Made by a program: the position numbers and the translations under genes | Shown: piece after piece, positions 54,241-62,585 of the stretch | How the letters are laid out: each line of letters opens with the position of its first letter | Numbering within the stretch: position 1 is the first letter of the stretch | DNA from: Rufibacter sp. XAAS-G3-1 | Lineage (GTDB): Bacteria > Bacteroidota > Bacteroidia > Cytophagales > Hymenobacteraceae | Assembly: GCF_013623775.1 (NCBI RefSeq) | Contig: NZ_JABFAM010000008.1 | Coordinates: 62,001 to 126,000, forward strand | Length of the DNA stretch: 64,000 nucleotides | Direction of reading: 5' to 3' | Notes under the pieces: generated by a model | Database searches by the model: none | What the model was told of the DNA's origin: nothing | What the model saw: the letters and a program-made list of their open reading frames with translations, nothing else

Positions 54241-56583
54241 ATGCGAAAACTTTATTTTCTAGTACTTCTTCTGCTGCTTACCCTAACAAGCCAGGCACAG
54301 CAGATTGGAGGAAAGCCCGGGGACTTCACCCTCGGCAACAAGGAATTCCTGCTCAACGGCAAGCCCTTTGTGATTAGGGCGGCAGAACTGCATTATCCGC
54401 GTATTCCGCGCGAATATTGGGAGCACCGCATCAAGTTGAGCAAAGCCATGGGCATGAATACCATCTGTATTTACCTTTTCTGGAACCTGCATGAGCAAAA
54501 GCCGGGGGAGTATGACTTCAAAGGCCAGAACGATGTGGCGGAGTTTGTGAAGCTGGCCCAGAAGAACGGCATGTACTGCATTGTGCGCCCCGGGCCGTAC
54601 GTGTGCGCGGAGTGGGACATGGGCGGATTGCCCTGGTGGCTCCTGAAAAAAGAAGATGTGCAGGTGCGTACGCTGCAAGACCCGTATTTCATGGAGCGTA
54701 CCAAACTATTCCTGAAAGAAGCGGCCAAGCAGTTAGCGCCCATGCAGATACAGAACGGCGGCAACATCATCATGGTGCAGGTAGAGAATGAGTACGCCAC
54801 GTTCGGCAACGAGCAGGCCTACATGGAAGCCACCCGTGATGCCGTGCGCCAAGCCGGTTTTGACAAGGTGCAGCTTTTCCGCTGCGACTGGCCCTCCAAC
54901 TTCAACAAATATAAACTGGACGGCGTGGCCACCACCCTCAACTTCGGGGCTGGTACCAACATAGACAACAGCTTCAAGGCATTTCAGGAAGCGTACCCTA
55001 CGGCGCCGCTCATGTGCAGTGAGTACTGGTCGGGCTGGTTTGACCACTGGGGGCGTCCGCATGAGACCCGCTCCGTCAGCAGCTTTATTGGGAGCCTCAA
55101 AGACATGATGGATCGCAAGATTTCCTTCAGCCTGTACATGGCGCACGGCGGTACCTCGTTTGGGCAGTGGGGCGGAGCCAACGCGCCTCCGTACTCGGCC
55201 ATGGCCACTTCCTATGATTATAATGCGCCCGTGGGGGAGCAGGGCAATACCACCGAGAAGTTCTTCGCGGTACGCGACCTGCTCAAGAACTACCTGCAGG
55301 AAGGCGAAACCCTGGGGGAGATCCCGGCCCCGAAAACAGTGATTACCATTCCTGCCTTTACCTTAGAGAAGAGTGCCGCCCTGTTCTCCAACCTACCCAA
55401 GGCCCACAAAACCGAGCGAATCCAGCCCATGGAAAACTTTGACCAGGGCTGGGGGCGCATCCTGTACCGCGGTACCGTGCCGGCATCGGCATCTGGGCAA
55501 AGACTGGTGATCACTGACGTGCATGACTGGGCCACGGTGTTCGTGAACGGGAAACCGATAGGAAAGCTGGACAGACGCAGGGGCGACAGTTCGCTAAAAC
55601 TGCCCACCTTTACGGGTGCTGCGCAGCTCGATATTCTGGTGGAGGCCACCGGCCGGGTAAACTACGGCAAGGCCATCATTGACCGCAAGGGCATCACAGA
55701 GAAAGTGGAAGTATTTGATGGTAGTAAGACAACAGAACTCAAGAACTGGCTTGTCTACAATTTTCCGGTAGAATACGATTTCCAGAAGAAGGCCAGATTC
55801 AGAAAAGGAATGCCGCAAGGGCCAGCTTGGTACAGAGGAACGTTCAAGCTAGACCAGACCGGCGATACGTTTCTGGACGTAAGCAAGTGGGGCAAAGGCA
55901 TGGTGTGGGTGAACGGGCAGAACCTGGGCCGGTTCTGGAAAATTGGGCCGCAACAGACGCTGTTTGTGCCGGGCGTATGGCTTAAAAAAGGCAAAAACGA
56001 AGTTATTGTGCTGGATGTGGACAAGCCTGAGGCACTCACCATGGCCGGTTTAAAAGAACCCATCCTGGATGCGCTTCGGCCAGACGAATCCCTCCTGCAC
56101 CGGGCCAAAGGCCAGCAATTGGATTTAACCGGCGAGGAACCGGTGCTCACGGCCTCCTTCCCAGCGGTAAGTGCCTGGCAAGAGGCGAGGTTTGACAAGG
56201 TGGTGCAGGGACGCTATTTCTGCTTTGAGGCGTTGAGCGCGCAGAAACCAGACGATCCGTTTACCTCCGTGGCAGAGCTGGAGCTGCTGGACGAGAAAGG
56301 AAACCCCATCTCGCGCCTCAAATGGAAAGTAGTCTATGCTGACAGTGAGGAAGTAACCTCCTCCAATAACGCCGCTGACCGTGTCTACGACCAGCAGGAA
56401 TCCACCTTCTGGCATAGCCAATACGGCGCGGCCAAGCCCAAGCACCCGCACCACTTAGTGCTGGATCTGGGCGAACATGTAACAGTGAAAGGTTTCCGCT
56501 ATCTGCCCCGCTCAGACAAAAACACGGCCGGTATGGTAAAGGATTACCGCATTTATATGAAGAGCAGTCCTTTTAAGATGTAA
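54241..56583 (+). CDS. Glycoside hydrolase family 35 beta-galactosidase
   Basis: A 780-residue secreted enzyme: signal peptide (RKLYFLVLLLLLTLTSQA), a TIM barrel with the GH35 start FLLNGKPFVIRAAELHYPRIPREYWEHRI, acid/base Glu in VQVENEYATFG (near 183) and nucleophile Glu in MCSEYWSGWFDHWG (near 260). GTSFGQWGGAN and beta-sandwich domains follow (AWYRGTFKLD, VWVNGQNLGRFW), and a C-terminal discoidin-like module (FWHSQYGAAKPKHPHHLVLDLGEHVTVKGFRYLPR). It should remove terminal beta-galactose, as found on pectic galactan and arabinogalactan. The longer frame to 54202 is not used because the signal peptide starts at 54241. Confidence 0.93.
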   Translation: MRKLYFLVLLLLLTLTSQAQQIGGKPGDFTLGNKEFLLNGKPFVIRAAELHYPRIPREYWEHRIKLSKAMGMNTICIYLFWNLHEQKPGEYDFKGQNDVAEFVKLAQKNGMYCIVRPGPYVCAEWDMGGLPWWLLKKEDVQVRTLQDPYFMERTKLFLKEAAKQLAPMQIQNGGNIIMVQVENEYATFGNEQAYMEATRDAVRQAGFDKVQLFRCDWPSNFNKYKLDGVATTLNFGAGTNIDNSFKAFQEAYPTAPLMCSEYWSGWFDHWGRPHETRSVSSFIGSLKDMMDRKISFSLYMAHGGTSFGQWGGANAPPYSAMATSYDYNAPVGEQGNTTEKFFAVRDLLKNYLQEGETLGEIPAPKTVITIPAFTLEKSAALFSNLPKAHKTERIQPMENFDQGWGRILYRGTVPASASGQRLVITDVHDWATVFVNGKPIGKLDRRRGDSSLKLPTFTGAAQLDILVEATGRVNYGKAIIDRKGITEKVEVFDGSKTTELKNWLVYNFPVEYDFQKKARFRKGMPQGPAWYRGTFKLDQTGDTFLDVSKWGKGMVWVNGQNLGRFWKIGPQQTLFVPGVWLKKGKNEVIVLDVDKPEALTMAGLKEPILDALRPDESLLHRAKGQQLDLTGEEPVLTASFPAVSAWQEARFDKVVQGRYFCFEALSAQKPDDPFTSVAELELLDEKGNPISRLKWKVVYADSEEVTSSNNAADRVYDQQESTFWHSQYGAAKPKHPHHLVLDLGEHVTVKGFRYLPRSDKNTAGMVKDYRIYMKSSPFKM

Positions 56584-56606
56584 GGTGTAGAATGGGATTT
56601 TAGTTG

Positions 56607-56632
56607 AAAGGGAGGCAGTTGCCTCCCTTTTT
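56607..56632 (+). terminator. Terminator of the GH35 gene
   Basis: AAGGGAGGCA-gt-TGCCTCCCTTTTT, 10 pairs plus U-run, 24 bases after the stop. Confidence 0.9.
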
Positions 56633-56684
56633 ATTTGGCAAATATCTTGAAAGCGACTTGGTGATGACGCTACGCAAACGTGCT

Positions 56685-56832
56685 GGTAGTTCCCGGCGAG
56701 TCTGGAGACTTGCTTCATCCTGTATCACGAGGCCTTAGTCTCTCGCCAGTTTACTCTACACCTGTGAGGTCTTCAAGACTGCACAGGTTTGCACGTTTTG
56801 GGCCCGTTTTCCGCAAAACAGCCTCAAAACAG
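56685..56832 (+). repeat. Composite palindromic repeat, second copy
   Basis: GTTCCCGGCGAGTCTGGAGA and GTCTCTCGCCAGTTTACTCT, then the ACCTGTGAGGTCTTC palindrome (56760-56790) and a GTTTT palindrome (56795-56832). It corresponds to the reverse complement of 5398-5545. The rest of the gap to 57108 shows no gene. Confidence 0.65.
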
Positions 56833-57108
56833 GTGAATGGGGTTTATGCCTGGCGGATTACTTGTTTCATTGATTAATCTAAGCCATGAAGGTTTCCTGC
56901 ATCATCCCACTGAACGGAGCAGATAAAAAGCCCACTAGAGCCGTGAAACAATCTTCTTTCTCTCTATTCATGTGCTTGACTGAATTTCCCTCTTCACCGG
57001 ATACAACAGGATAGTTCCATGCATAGGTTATGGTAGTTTCAGGCAGAGATAATCCTGACAAATACCATTTTGCCAGCTATCTAAAGTAGAACATGCAATG
57101 GAATATTT

Positions 57109-58221
57109 ATGGACAGACGCAGATTCTTGAAACTAAGCACTATCTCCCCTTTGCTATTTTCCTGTGCCGGACAACTGGTGTATGCGGGTAGCGGGCATGT
57201 CATAGGGGATGATACGGTCTCTGATTTCAGTAAAAGGCTGAAACCTATGGGACGGATACTGGAGACCCAGGGATATTACGTGTGGGGCACCAGTCCTATC
57301 ATAGGGCCAGATGGGAAAGTGCACGTATTCTACTCCCGGTGGAAGGCAGACAAAGGGATGGGCGGCTGGATAAACCGATCTGAAATTGCCCATGCCGTTG
57401 CGGCCACCCCTGAATCACCTTTTGAGTACGTATCTACCGTATTTGCGCCAAGGGGACAAGGATTCTGGGATGGTACCACTTGCCATAATCCGCACATCCA
57501 GTTTGTAGATGGCCAATACTGCCTTTTCTACATGGGCAACTCCAATGGAAAGACCGATACCAAACGAATAGGCCTGGCAATTGCCGATTCACCTTATGGG
57601 CCATGGAAAAGGCCAGACCAGCCACTGCTAGGGGCGGGAGAACCCGGTGCCTGGGATAATCACTGCACTACCAATCCTGCTTTCCTGAAACATTCCAGCG
57701 GCAAGTACTGGCTCTATTATAAATCCTGGAACACGTATGAGTACGCGAACTACACAGATCCTAAAATAAGGGGCAACCGCAAGTATGGGTTAGCCACCTC
57801 AGATTCCTTGCAGGGCCCTTACCAGCGGTATAAAGGCAATCCTATCATTGATTACTCTAGCAAAGGGAACAACATACAAGCCGAAGACGGCCACGTATGG
57901 TACGAAGGCGGTAAGTATAAAATGCTGATGCGCGACATGGGCATTTTCAATCACCAATACGGGCTGTACGTAGAGTCCAAAAACGGAGTTAACTGGGGTG
58001 AGCCTAAAATTGCCTACTACAACACAGATCATTACTTTGCCCAACCTCCGGCCCCCAAGCATCTGTCCAAATATGGTAGGTTTGAGAGACCGCAGCTCCT
58101 GTTCCAGAATGGCCGGCCAACGCACTTGTTTCTGGCCTCCCAAGGCGGAAAGTACATGACGTCAAGCCCTTTTATTTTTCAGATTTCCCCTGAAAGTAAC
58201 ACGCCAAAGAATAAAAGCTAA
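57109..58221 (+). CDS. Five-bladed propeller glycosidase, GH43-like
   Basis: A 370-residue exported protein with a twin-arginine-like start (MDRRRFLKLSTISPLLFSCAG). The body has GH43-type propeller features: GTSPIIGPDGKVHVFYSRW, FWDGTTCHNPHIQFVDGQYCLFYMGNSNG, RIGLAIADSPYGPWKRPDQPLL and WDNHCTTNPAFLKHSSGKYWLYYKSW. It could belong to GH43, GH117 or a neighbouring family of the same fold; exact family and substrate (arabinose, galactose or other side chain) remain open. Its stop codon TAA is part of the CTAA target of the MITE that follows. Confidence 0.75.
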   Translation: MDRRRFLKLSTISPLLFSCAGQLVYAGSGHVIGDDTVSDFSKRLKPMGRILETQGYYVWGTSPIIGPDGKVHVFYSRWKADKGMGGWINRSEIAHAVAATPESPFEYVSTVFAPRGQGFWDGTTCHNPHIQFVDGQYCLFYMGNSNGKTDTKRIGLAIADSPYGPWKRPDQPLLGAGEPGAWDNHCTTNPAFLKHSSGKYWLYYKSWNTYEYANYTDPKIRGNRKYGLATSDSLQGPYQRYKGNPIIDYSSKGNNIQAEDGHVWYEGGKYKMLMRDMGIFNHQYGLYVESKNGVNWGEPKIAYYNTDHYFAQPPAPKHLSKYGRFERPQLLFQNGRPTHLFLASQGGKYMTSSPFIFQISPESNTPKNKS

Positions 58222-58378
58222 GCGCTTGTTTAAAATTGAGGTTTGCCTGCGAAAATGACCAGAGAAGGGTTCTGCGGAAGGGTTTTTAGAGCAGCGCAGC
58301 AGTCTACAGGGCTAGAAAAGGCGAACGCAGATTCTTTTTATGGCCGTTTGCAGCGCAAAGATGAAATTCAAACAAGCC
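58222..58378 (-). mobile_element. MITE-like element, copy 3 (complete, reversed)
   Basis: A 157 bp copy of the 1976-2134 element in opposite orientation, flanked by CTAA on both sides (58218-58221 and 58379-58382). Conserved blocks include TTTGCGCTGCAAACGGCCAT on the minus strand and TTCCGCAGAACCCTTCTCTG. The left CTAA includes the stop codon of the preceding gene. Confidence 0.75.
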
Positions 58379-58382
58379 CTAA

Positions 58383-59073
58383 TGACAACATTCTGCTCAT
58401 AAGCTTAAACCCACTTCTGAAATGAAAACGGGGAAGTCCACTAAAAGTAATGATAAACGAAAAAAGCACTCGCTTGCCTCAGACGCGTATGAGCAATCCG
58501 CGGCCGCTGGCTGTGTTATAGGTTGGCCCTGTTTGGGGCCTGTTTTTCCAAAAACAGGCCCCAAACAGGGCCTGCAAGTCTTTGTGCTGTTTGAAAGGAA
58601 AGTCATCCGTAATGTTCTGCCTAGCGGCCAGAGGTCGTGAGTAGCCCATACACGTCCGAGAAGCGAGCGAGTGAAATCATCACTTTTTAAGGACTACCGA
58701 AAACTGTACCGTTCAGGTGCAGTTTTTTTGCTTCATTTTCAAAATATAGCCTATAAACGGAAATATTCAGCTACTTAACAGGATACGGCAGGATAATATC
58801 TGCCCCTGTACTTTTTATGTTTAGGTCTGTGATAAAGTAGTTGGTCTCGGCTGGAAGAGAAGACTGAAAGCACAAAGGGGGAATTCATTAGTACAATAAG
58901 TATTGCCCCTGTTTTGAGCATAATTTCCTGAAAACGGCTTAAAAACGGAGGTTCCTGTTAGAGGGCTTGGGTTGTGAAGTAATAAACAGCAAAGAGGCTG
59001 GCTTGTGTAGCGCAGTAGAGATTTAGCCTGGCGCAATGGGGTACAACATCAAACCTAAAGTAAATAGTAGTAC
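58383..59073. other. Intergenic region with a long palindrome and a lone terminator
   Basis: GGCCCTGTTTGGGGCCTG... at 58525-58572 is a 23-pair perfect palindrome of the GTTTT group. AACTGtACC-gttca-GGTgCAGTT followed by a T-run at 58705-58734 looks like an intrinsic terminator but no clear gene precedes it. A small frame at 58422-58640 (MKTGKSTKSNDKRKKHS...) runs through the palindrome and is not supported. Another GTTTT-like hairpin is at 58912-58950. Confidence 0.55.
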
Positions 59074-61281
59074 ATGAAGACACCGTTTATCAAGGTCATT
59101 TGGGCCAGCACCACAAAATTTGCCTTTGTAGCAGCCGTTACGGCAGGCCTTTTTAGTTGCAGCGCCTCAGATAATACGACTGGTACCAGCAACAGTTCTG
59201 GAAAAATAGACCGCAAAGCCTTGGTCACGCGGCACAATGTAGCGCTTACCCGGCCAGATACGTTGGCCTCCCTTTCGGTAGGGAACGGTGATTTTGCCTA
59301 TACCGTAGATGTGTCTGGATTACAGAGCTTTCCGGAATTCTATGACAGAGGGGTGTCCTTGGGTACTCAGTCTCAGTGGGGCTGGCATGTGATCCCTACT
59401 AACCAGAACTACACCATCCAAGACGTAGCCCGCTATGATACCGCCGCCAACGGGAAAGTGATTCCGTTTCCGGTGCAGCACAAAGGAACCGGCCGAAAAG
59501 TGGATGCCATGAACTGGCTCCGGACGAACCCGCACCGTTTGCATCTGGGCGTGGTAGGGTTGGTTTTATTAAAAGAGAACGGCCAGCAGGTGCAGATACA
59601 AGACCTACAGCAGGTTCAGCAAAAGCTGGATCTCTGGTCAGGCAAAATAGAAAGCAAGTATGTGGTAGAAGGGGTGCCGGTAACCGTAGAGTTGTTCGGG
59701 CATCAGGAACAGGACGGCATCTCTGCCCGTGTTACGTCACCACTCATCACCAAAGGCAGGCTGAAAGTATCCTTGAAGTTCCCTTACGGAGCCACTTGCC
59801 ATGTCTGCCCGGGGTACGACTGGCAGAACCAGGACAAGCACACCACTACACTCGCCCGTTCTGAGGCGAACCCCAACCAGGTACAATTAGCGCGAAAGTT
59901 GGACTCTACCGTTTATTACACCAGTGTGCAATGGAACGAAGACGGCCAATTCAGCGAGAAACAGAAACATCAGTTTGAACTGGTGCCCTCGGCTAAAGAA
60001 GGAAGCTTGGAGTTCAGCGTGCTGTTCACGCAACGGCAGGCGAAAGATGTTCCTGACTTCAAAGAAACGCAGGCCAGCAGCGAAGAAGAGTGGAAAAAGT
60101 TTTGGATGGAAGGCGGGGTTATTGATTTCTCCGGTTCCACCGACCCTAGGGCAAAAGAACTGGAGCGCCGCGTCGTGCTGTCACAGTACCTGACCAAAAT
60201 CCAGTGCACCGGAGACCTTCCGCCGCAAGAGACTGGCCTCACTTTCAACAGTTGGTACGGCAAACCTCACTTAGAAATGCACTGGTGGCACGGCGTACAC
60301 TTTGCTCTTTGGAACCGTTTAAGACTGCTGGAGAAAAGCTTGCCTTGGTATACCAAAGTGATAGACAAAGCGAGGGCTACGGCCAAGTGGCAAGGCTACG
60401 ATGGCGTAAGATGGCAAAAGATGACCGACCCGAACGGAAACGAAAGCCCGTCCAGCGTAGGGCCTTACTTGGTGTGGCAGCAACCGCACATCATCTATTT
60501 CGCAGAATTGGTGTATCGTCAAAATCCTACCAAAGAGACGCTGGAGAAATACCAGAACCTGGTATTTGAGACGGCAAAGTTTATGGCCTCTTTCCCTACG
60601 TACAGCGAGAAAGATAAAAAGTACCACTTAGCATCGCCTATCATTCCGGCGCAGGAACTGTTCCCGGCCAAAGAAACCAATGATCCGCCGTTTGAGCTGG
60701 CCTACTGGTATTATGGATTGACCACGGCGCAGGAGTGGCGCAAGCGCATGGGCTTGCCAGCCGATAAGAAGTGGCAAGACGTGATTGATAAACTGGCGCC
60801 GTTGGCTATCAAAGATGGTTTATACCTGCCAAGTGCCACGCATCCGCAGGCTTACACCAATGACTTTTACCGTCGTGACCACCCGGCGGTGGTGGGAGCC
60901 TACGGTTACCTGCCCCTCAGCAACAAGGTTGACACTACCATCATGCAGAACACCTATAATGAGATTCTGAAGAAGTGGCAATGGGATACTACCTGGGGCT
61001 GGGATTATCCGCTAATGGCCATGAGTGCCGCCCGCCTTAATTCGCCTGAAAAAGCGGTAGATGCGTTGTTCATGGATGCCCAAAAGAACACCTACCTGCC
61101 CAACGGCCATAATTACCAGGATGAGCGCCTGCGCATTTACCTGCCGGGCAACGGTGGGCTGCTCACCGCGGTAGCCATGATGGCCGCCGGATGGGATGGG
61201 GCACCAAACCGACCTACACCGGGCTTCCCTACTAATGGCAAGTGGAAAGTGAGGTGGGAAGGCTTGCATAAAATGCCTTAG
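59074..61281 (+). CDS. Exported (alpha/alpha)6-type glycosidase-like lipoprotein, family uncertain
   Basis: A 735-residue protein with a lipoprotein signal (AAVTAGLFSCSAS). The N-terminal part is a beta-sandwich with SVGNGDFAYTVDVSGLQSFPEFYDRG; the second half is helical, with FNSWYGKPHLEMHWWHGVHFALWNRLRLLEKSLPWY, DGVRWQKMTDPNGNESPSSVGPYLVWQQPHIIYFAELVYR, FELAYWYYGLTTAQEWRKRMGLP and WGWDYPLMAMSAARL. This order is like GH65/GH95-type enzymes, and EMHWW plus WGWD look like sugar-binding or catalytic spots. I cannot assign a family. Its place between the GH43-like and GH105 genes supports a carbohydrate role. Confidence 0.7.
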   Translation: MKTPFIKVIWASTTKFAFVAAVTAGLFSCSASDNTTGTSNSSGKIDRKALVTRHNVALTRPDTLASLSVGNGDFAYTVDVSGLQSFPEFYDRGVSLGTQSQWGWHVIPTNQNYTIQDVARYDTAANGKVIPFPVQHKGTGRKVDAMNWLRTNPHRLHLGVVGLVLLKENGQQVQIQDLQQVQQKLDLWSGKIESKYVVEGVPVTVELFGHQEQDGISARVTSPLITKGRLKVSLKFPYGATCHVCPGYDWQNQDKHTTTLARSEANPNQVQLARKLDSTVYYTSVQWNEDGQFSEKQKHQFELVPSAKEGSLEFSVLFTQRQAKDVPDFKETQASSEEEWKKFWMEGGVIDFSGSTDPRAKELERRVVLSQYLTKIQCTGDLPPQETGLTFNSWYGKPHLEMHWWHGVHFALWNRLRLLEKSLPWYTKVIDKARATAKWQGYDGVRWQKMTDPNGNESPSSVGPYLVWQQPHIIYFAELVYRQNPTKETLEKYQNLVFETAKFMASFPTYSEKDKKYHLASPIIPAQELFPAKETNDPPFELAYWYYGLTTAQEWRKRMGLPADKKWQDVIDKLAPLAIKDGLYLPSATHPQAYTNDFYRRDHPAVVGAYGYLPLSNKVDTTIMQNTYNEILKKWQWDTTWGWDYPLMAMSAARLNSPEKAVDALFMDAQKNTYLPNGHNYQDERLRIYLPGNGGLLTAVAMMAAGWDGAPNRPTPGFPTNGKWKVRWEGLHKMP

Positions 61282-61362
61282 TGGGATGGTCTCCTGCTCT
61301 TAGGTGGCTAAGCAAGCTCAAGGCAGAATCACTATTTGATTTAGATAACCAGGTATTCATTA

Positions 61363-62574
61363 ATGGTGAATTTTAGAAGAATGCGGAAACAGAGTCTACT
61401 AGGGCTTTTGCTAGCGCTGCTGATGATGATAACAACATCCAGCATACCTCCTGCAAACAAGATTCCTGCCTCGCTCAAGTGGTCTGAACGGATGGCGTTG
61501 TCCATCAAGAAAAACAACCCGGAGCCTTGGATGATTGAGTTCTCACAGAAGCCGGTTTGGAGTTATCCGCAAGGCTTGGTGCTGCATTCCATGGAAAAAA
61601 TCTGGCGGCAAAACCCGAAACAGAACCAACAATACCTGGACTACATCAAAGCCTACGCAGACCTGATGATCGATGAGAAAGGAAACATCAAAACCTATGA
61701 TGTCTATACCTTCAACCTTGACATGATGAACTCGGGTAAGATCCTTTTTAACCTGTACGAGCAGACCAAAGACGAAAAGTATAAGAAAGCGATTGTCACG
61801 CTGCGGAACCAGTTGCAGTGGCAGCCCCGCACCACCCAGGGCGGCTACTGGCACAAACTGCGCTATCCGTGGCAAATGTGGCTGGACGGGGCGTACATGA
61901 GTGCTCCTTTTCTGGCCCAGTACGGCAAAACTTTCCATGACAACCAAGCCTTTGAGATAGTAGCCAATCAGTTGATTTTACTGGAACAGCACACGCGTGA
62001 TCCTAAAACGGGCTTGCTCTACCATGGCTGGGATGAAAGTAAACTGCAACCTTGGGCCAACAAGCAAACCGGCACCTCACCTAACTTTTGGGGTCGCGCA
62101 ATAGGTTGGTACGCCATGGCTTTGGTAGATGTGTTGGATTACTTTCCGCAGGATCATTCCAAACGAAGCGGCATTATAGGCATTCTGCAACGCCTGGCTC
62201 CGGCCCTGCAAAAATACCAGGATGCGGAAAAAGGACTCTGGTACCAGGTGGTAGACCAAGGCCAGCGGAAAGGTAATTACTTGGAGGCCTCGGCCTCCAG
62301 CATGTTTGTGTACGCTTTGGCGAAAGGAGCCAACAAAGGGTACTTAGACAAGTGTTTTAAAAAAGTAGCCGAAAAAGGCTACCAAGGTATCATAGACCAC
62401 CTGATACAAGTGAAACCGGACGGTGAAGTAAACCTGACGCAGGTGTGCGCGGTGGCTGGCTTAAGTTCCGACCGGGATGGTTCTTATGAGTACTATGTGA
62501 ACGAAAAGATCAGAATAGATGACCCCAAAGGAACAGGCCCCTTTATCTTGGCAAGTCTGGAGTTAAACAAGTAA
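61363..62574 (+). CDS. Glycoside hydrolase family 105 (unsaturated rhamnogalacturonyl hydrolase, YteR-like), second copy
   Basis: A 403-residue exported protein with signal (RKQSLLGLLLALLMMITTSS). GH105 landmarks in YteR-like order: WSYPQGLVLHSMEKIW, YPWQMWLDGAYMSAPFLAQYG (catalytic Asp), LYHGWDESKLQPWANKQTGTSPNFWGRAIGWYAMALVD and the ending YEYYVNEKIRIDDPKGTGPFILASLEL. It should remove the unsaturated galacturonyl residue from rhamnogalacturonan lyase products. A second in-frame ATG lies at 61381. The GH28 gene starts 11 bases after the stop, so both are probably on one transcript. Confidence 0.92.
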   Translation: MVNFRRMRKQSLLGLLLALLMMITTSSIPPANKIPASLKWSERMALSIKKNNPEPWMIEFSQKPVWSYPQGLVLHSMEKIWRQNPKQNQQYLDYIKAYADLMIDEKGNIKTYDVYTFNLDMMNSGKILFNLYEQTKDEKYKKAIVTLRNQLQWQPRTTQGGYWHKLRYPWQMWLDGAYMSAPFLAQYGKTFHDNQAFEIVANQLILLEQHTRDPKTGLLYHGWDESKLQPWANKQTGTSPNFWGRAIGWYAMALVDVLDYFPQDHSKRSGIIGILQRLAPALQKYQDAEKGLWYQVVDQGQRKGNYLEASASSMFVYALAKGANKGYLDKCFKKVAEKGYQGIIDHLIQVKPDGEVNLTQVCAVAGLSSDRDGSYEYYVNEKIRIDDPKGTGPFILASLELNK

Positions 62575-62585
62575 CCCACACCCGT

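Noticed and set aside
58422-58640. Lysine/serine-rich 72-residue frame
   Set aside because: It runs through a 48-base palindrome and has no recognisable domain; possibly a decayed gene, but not supportable.
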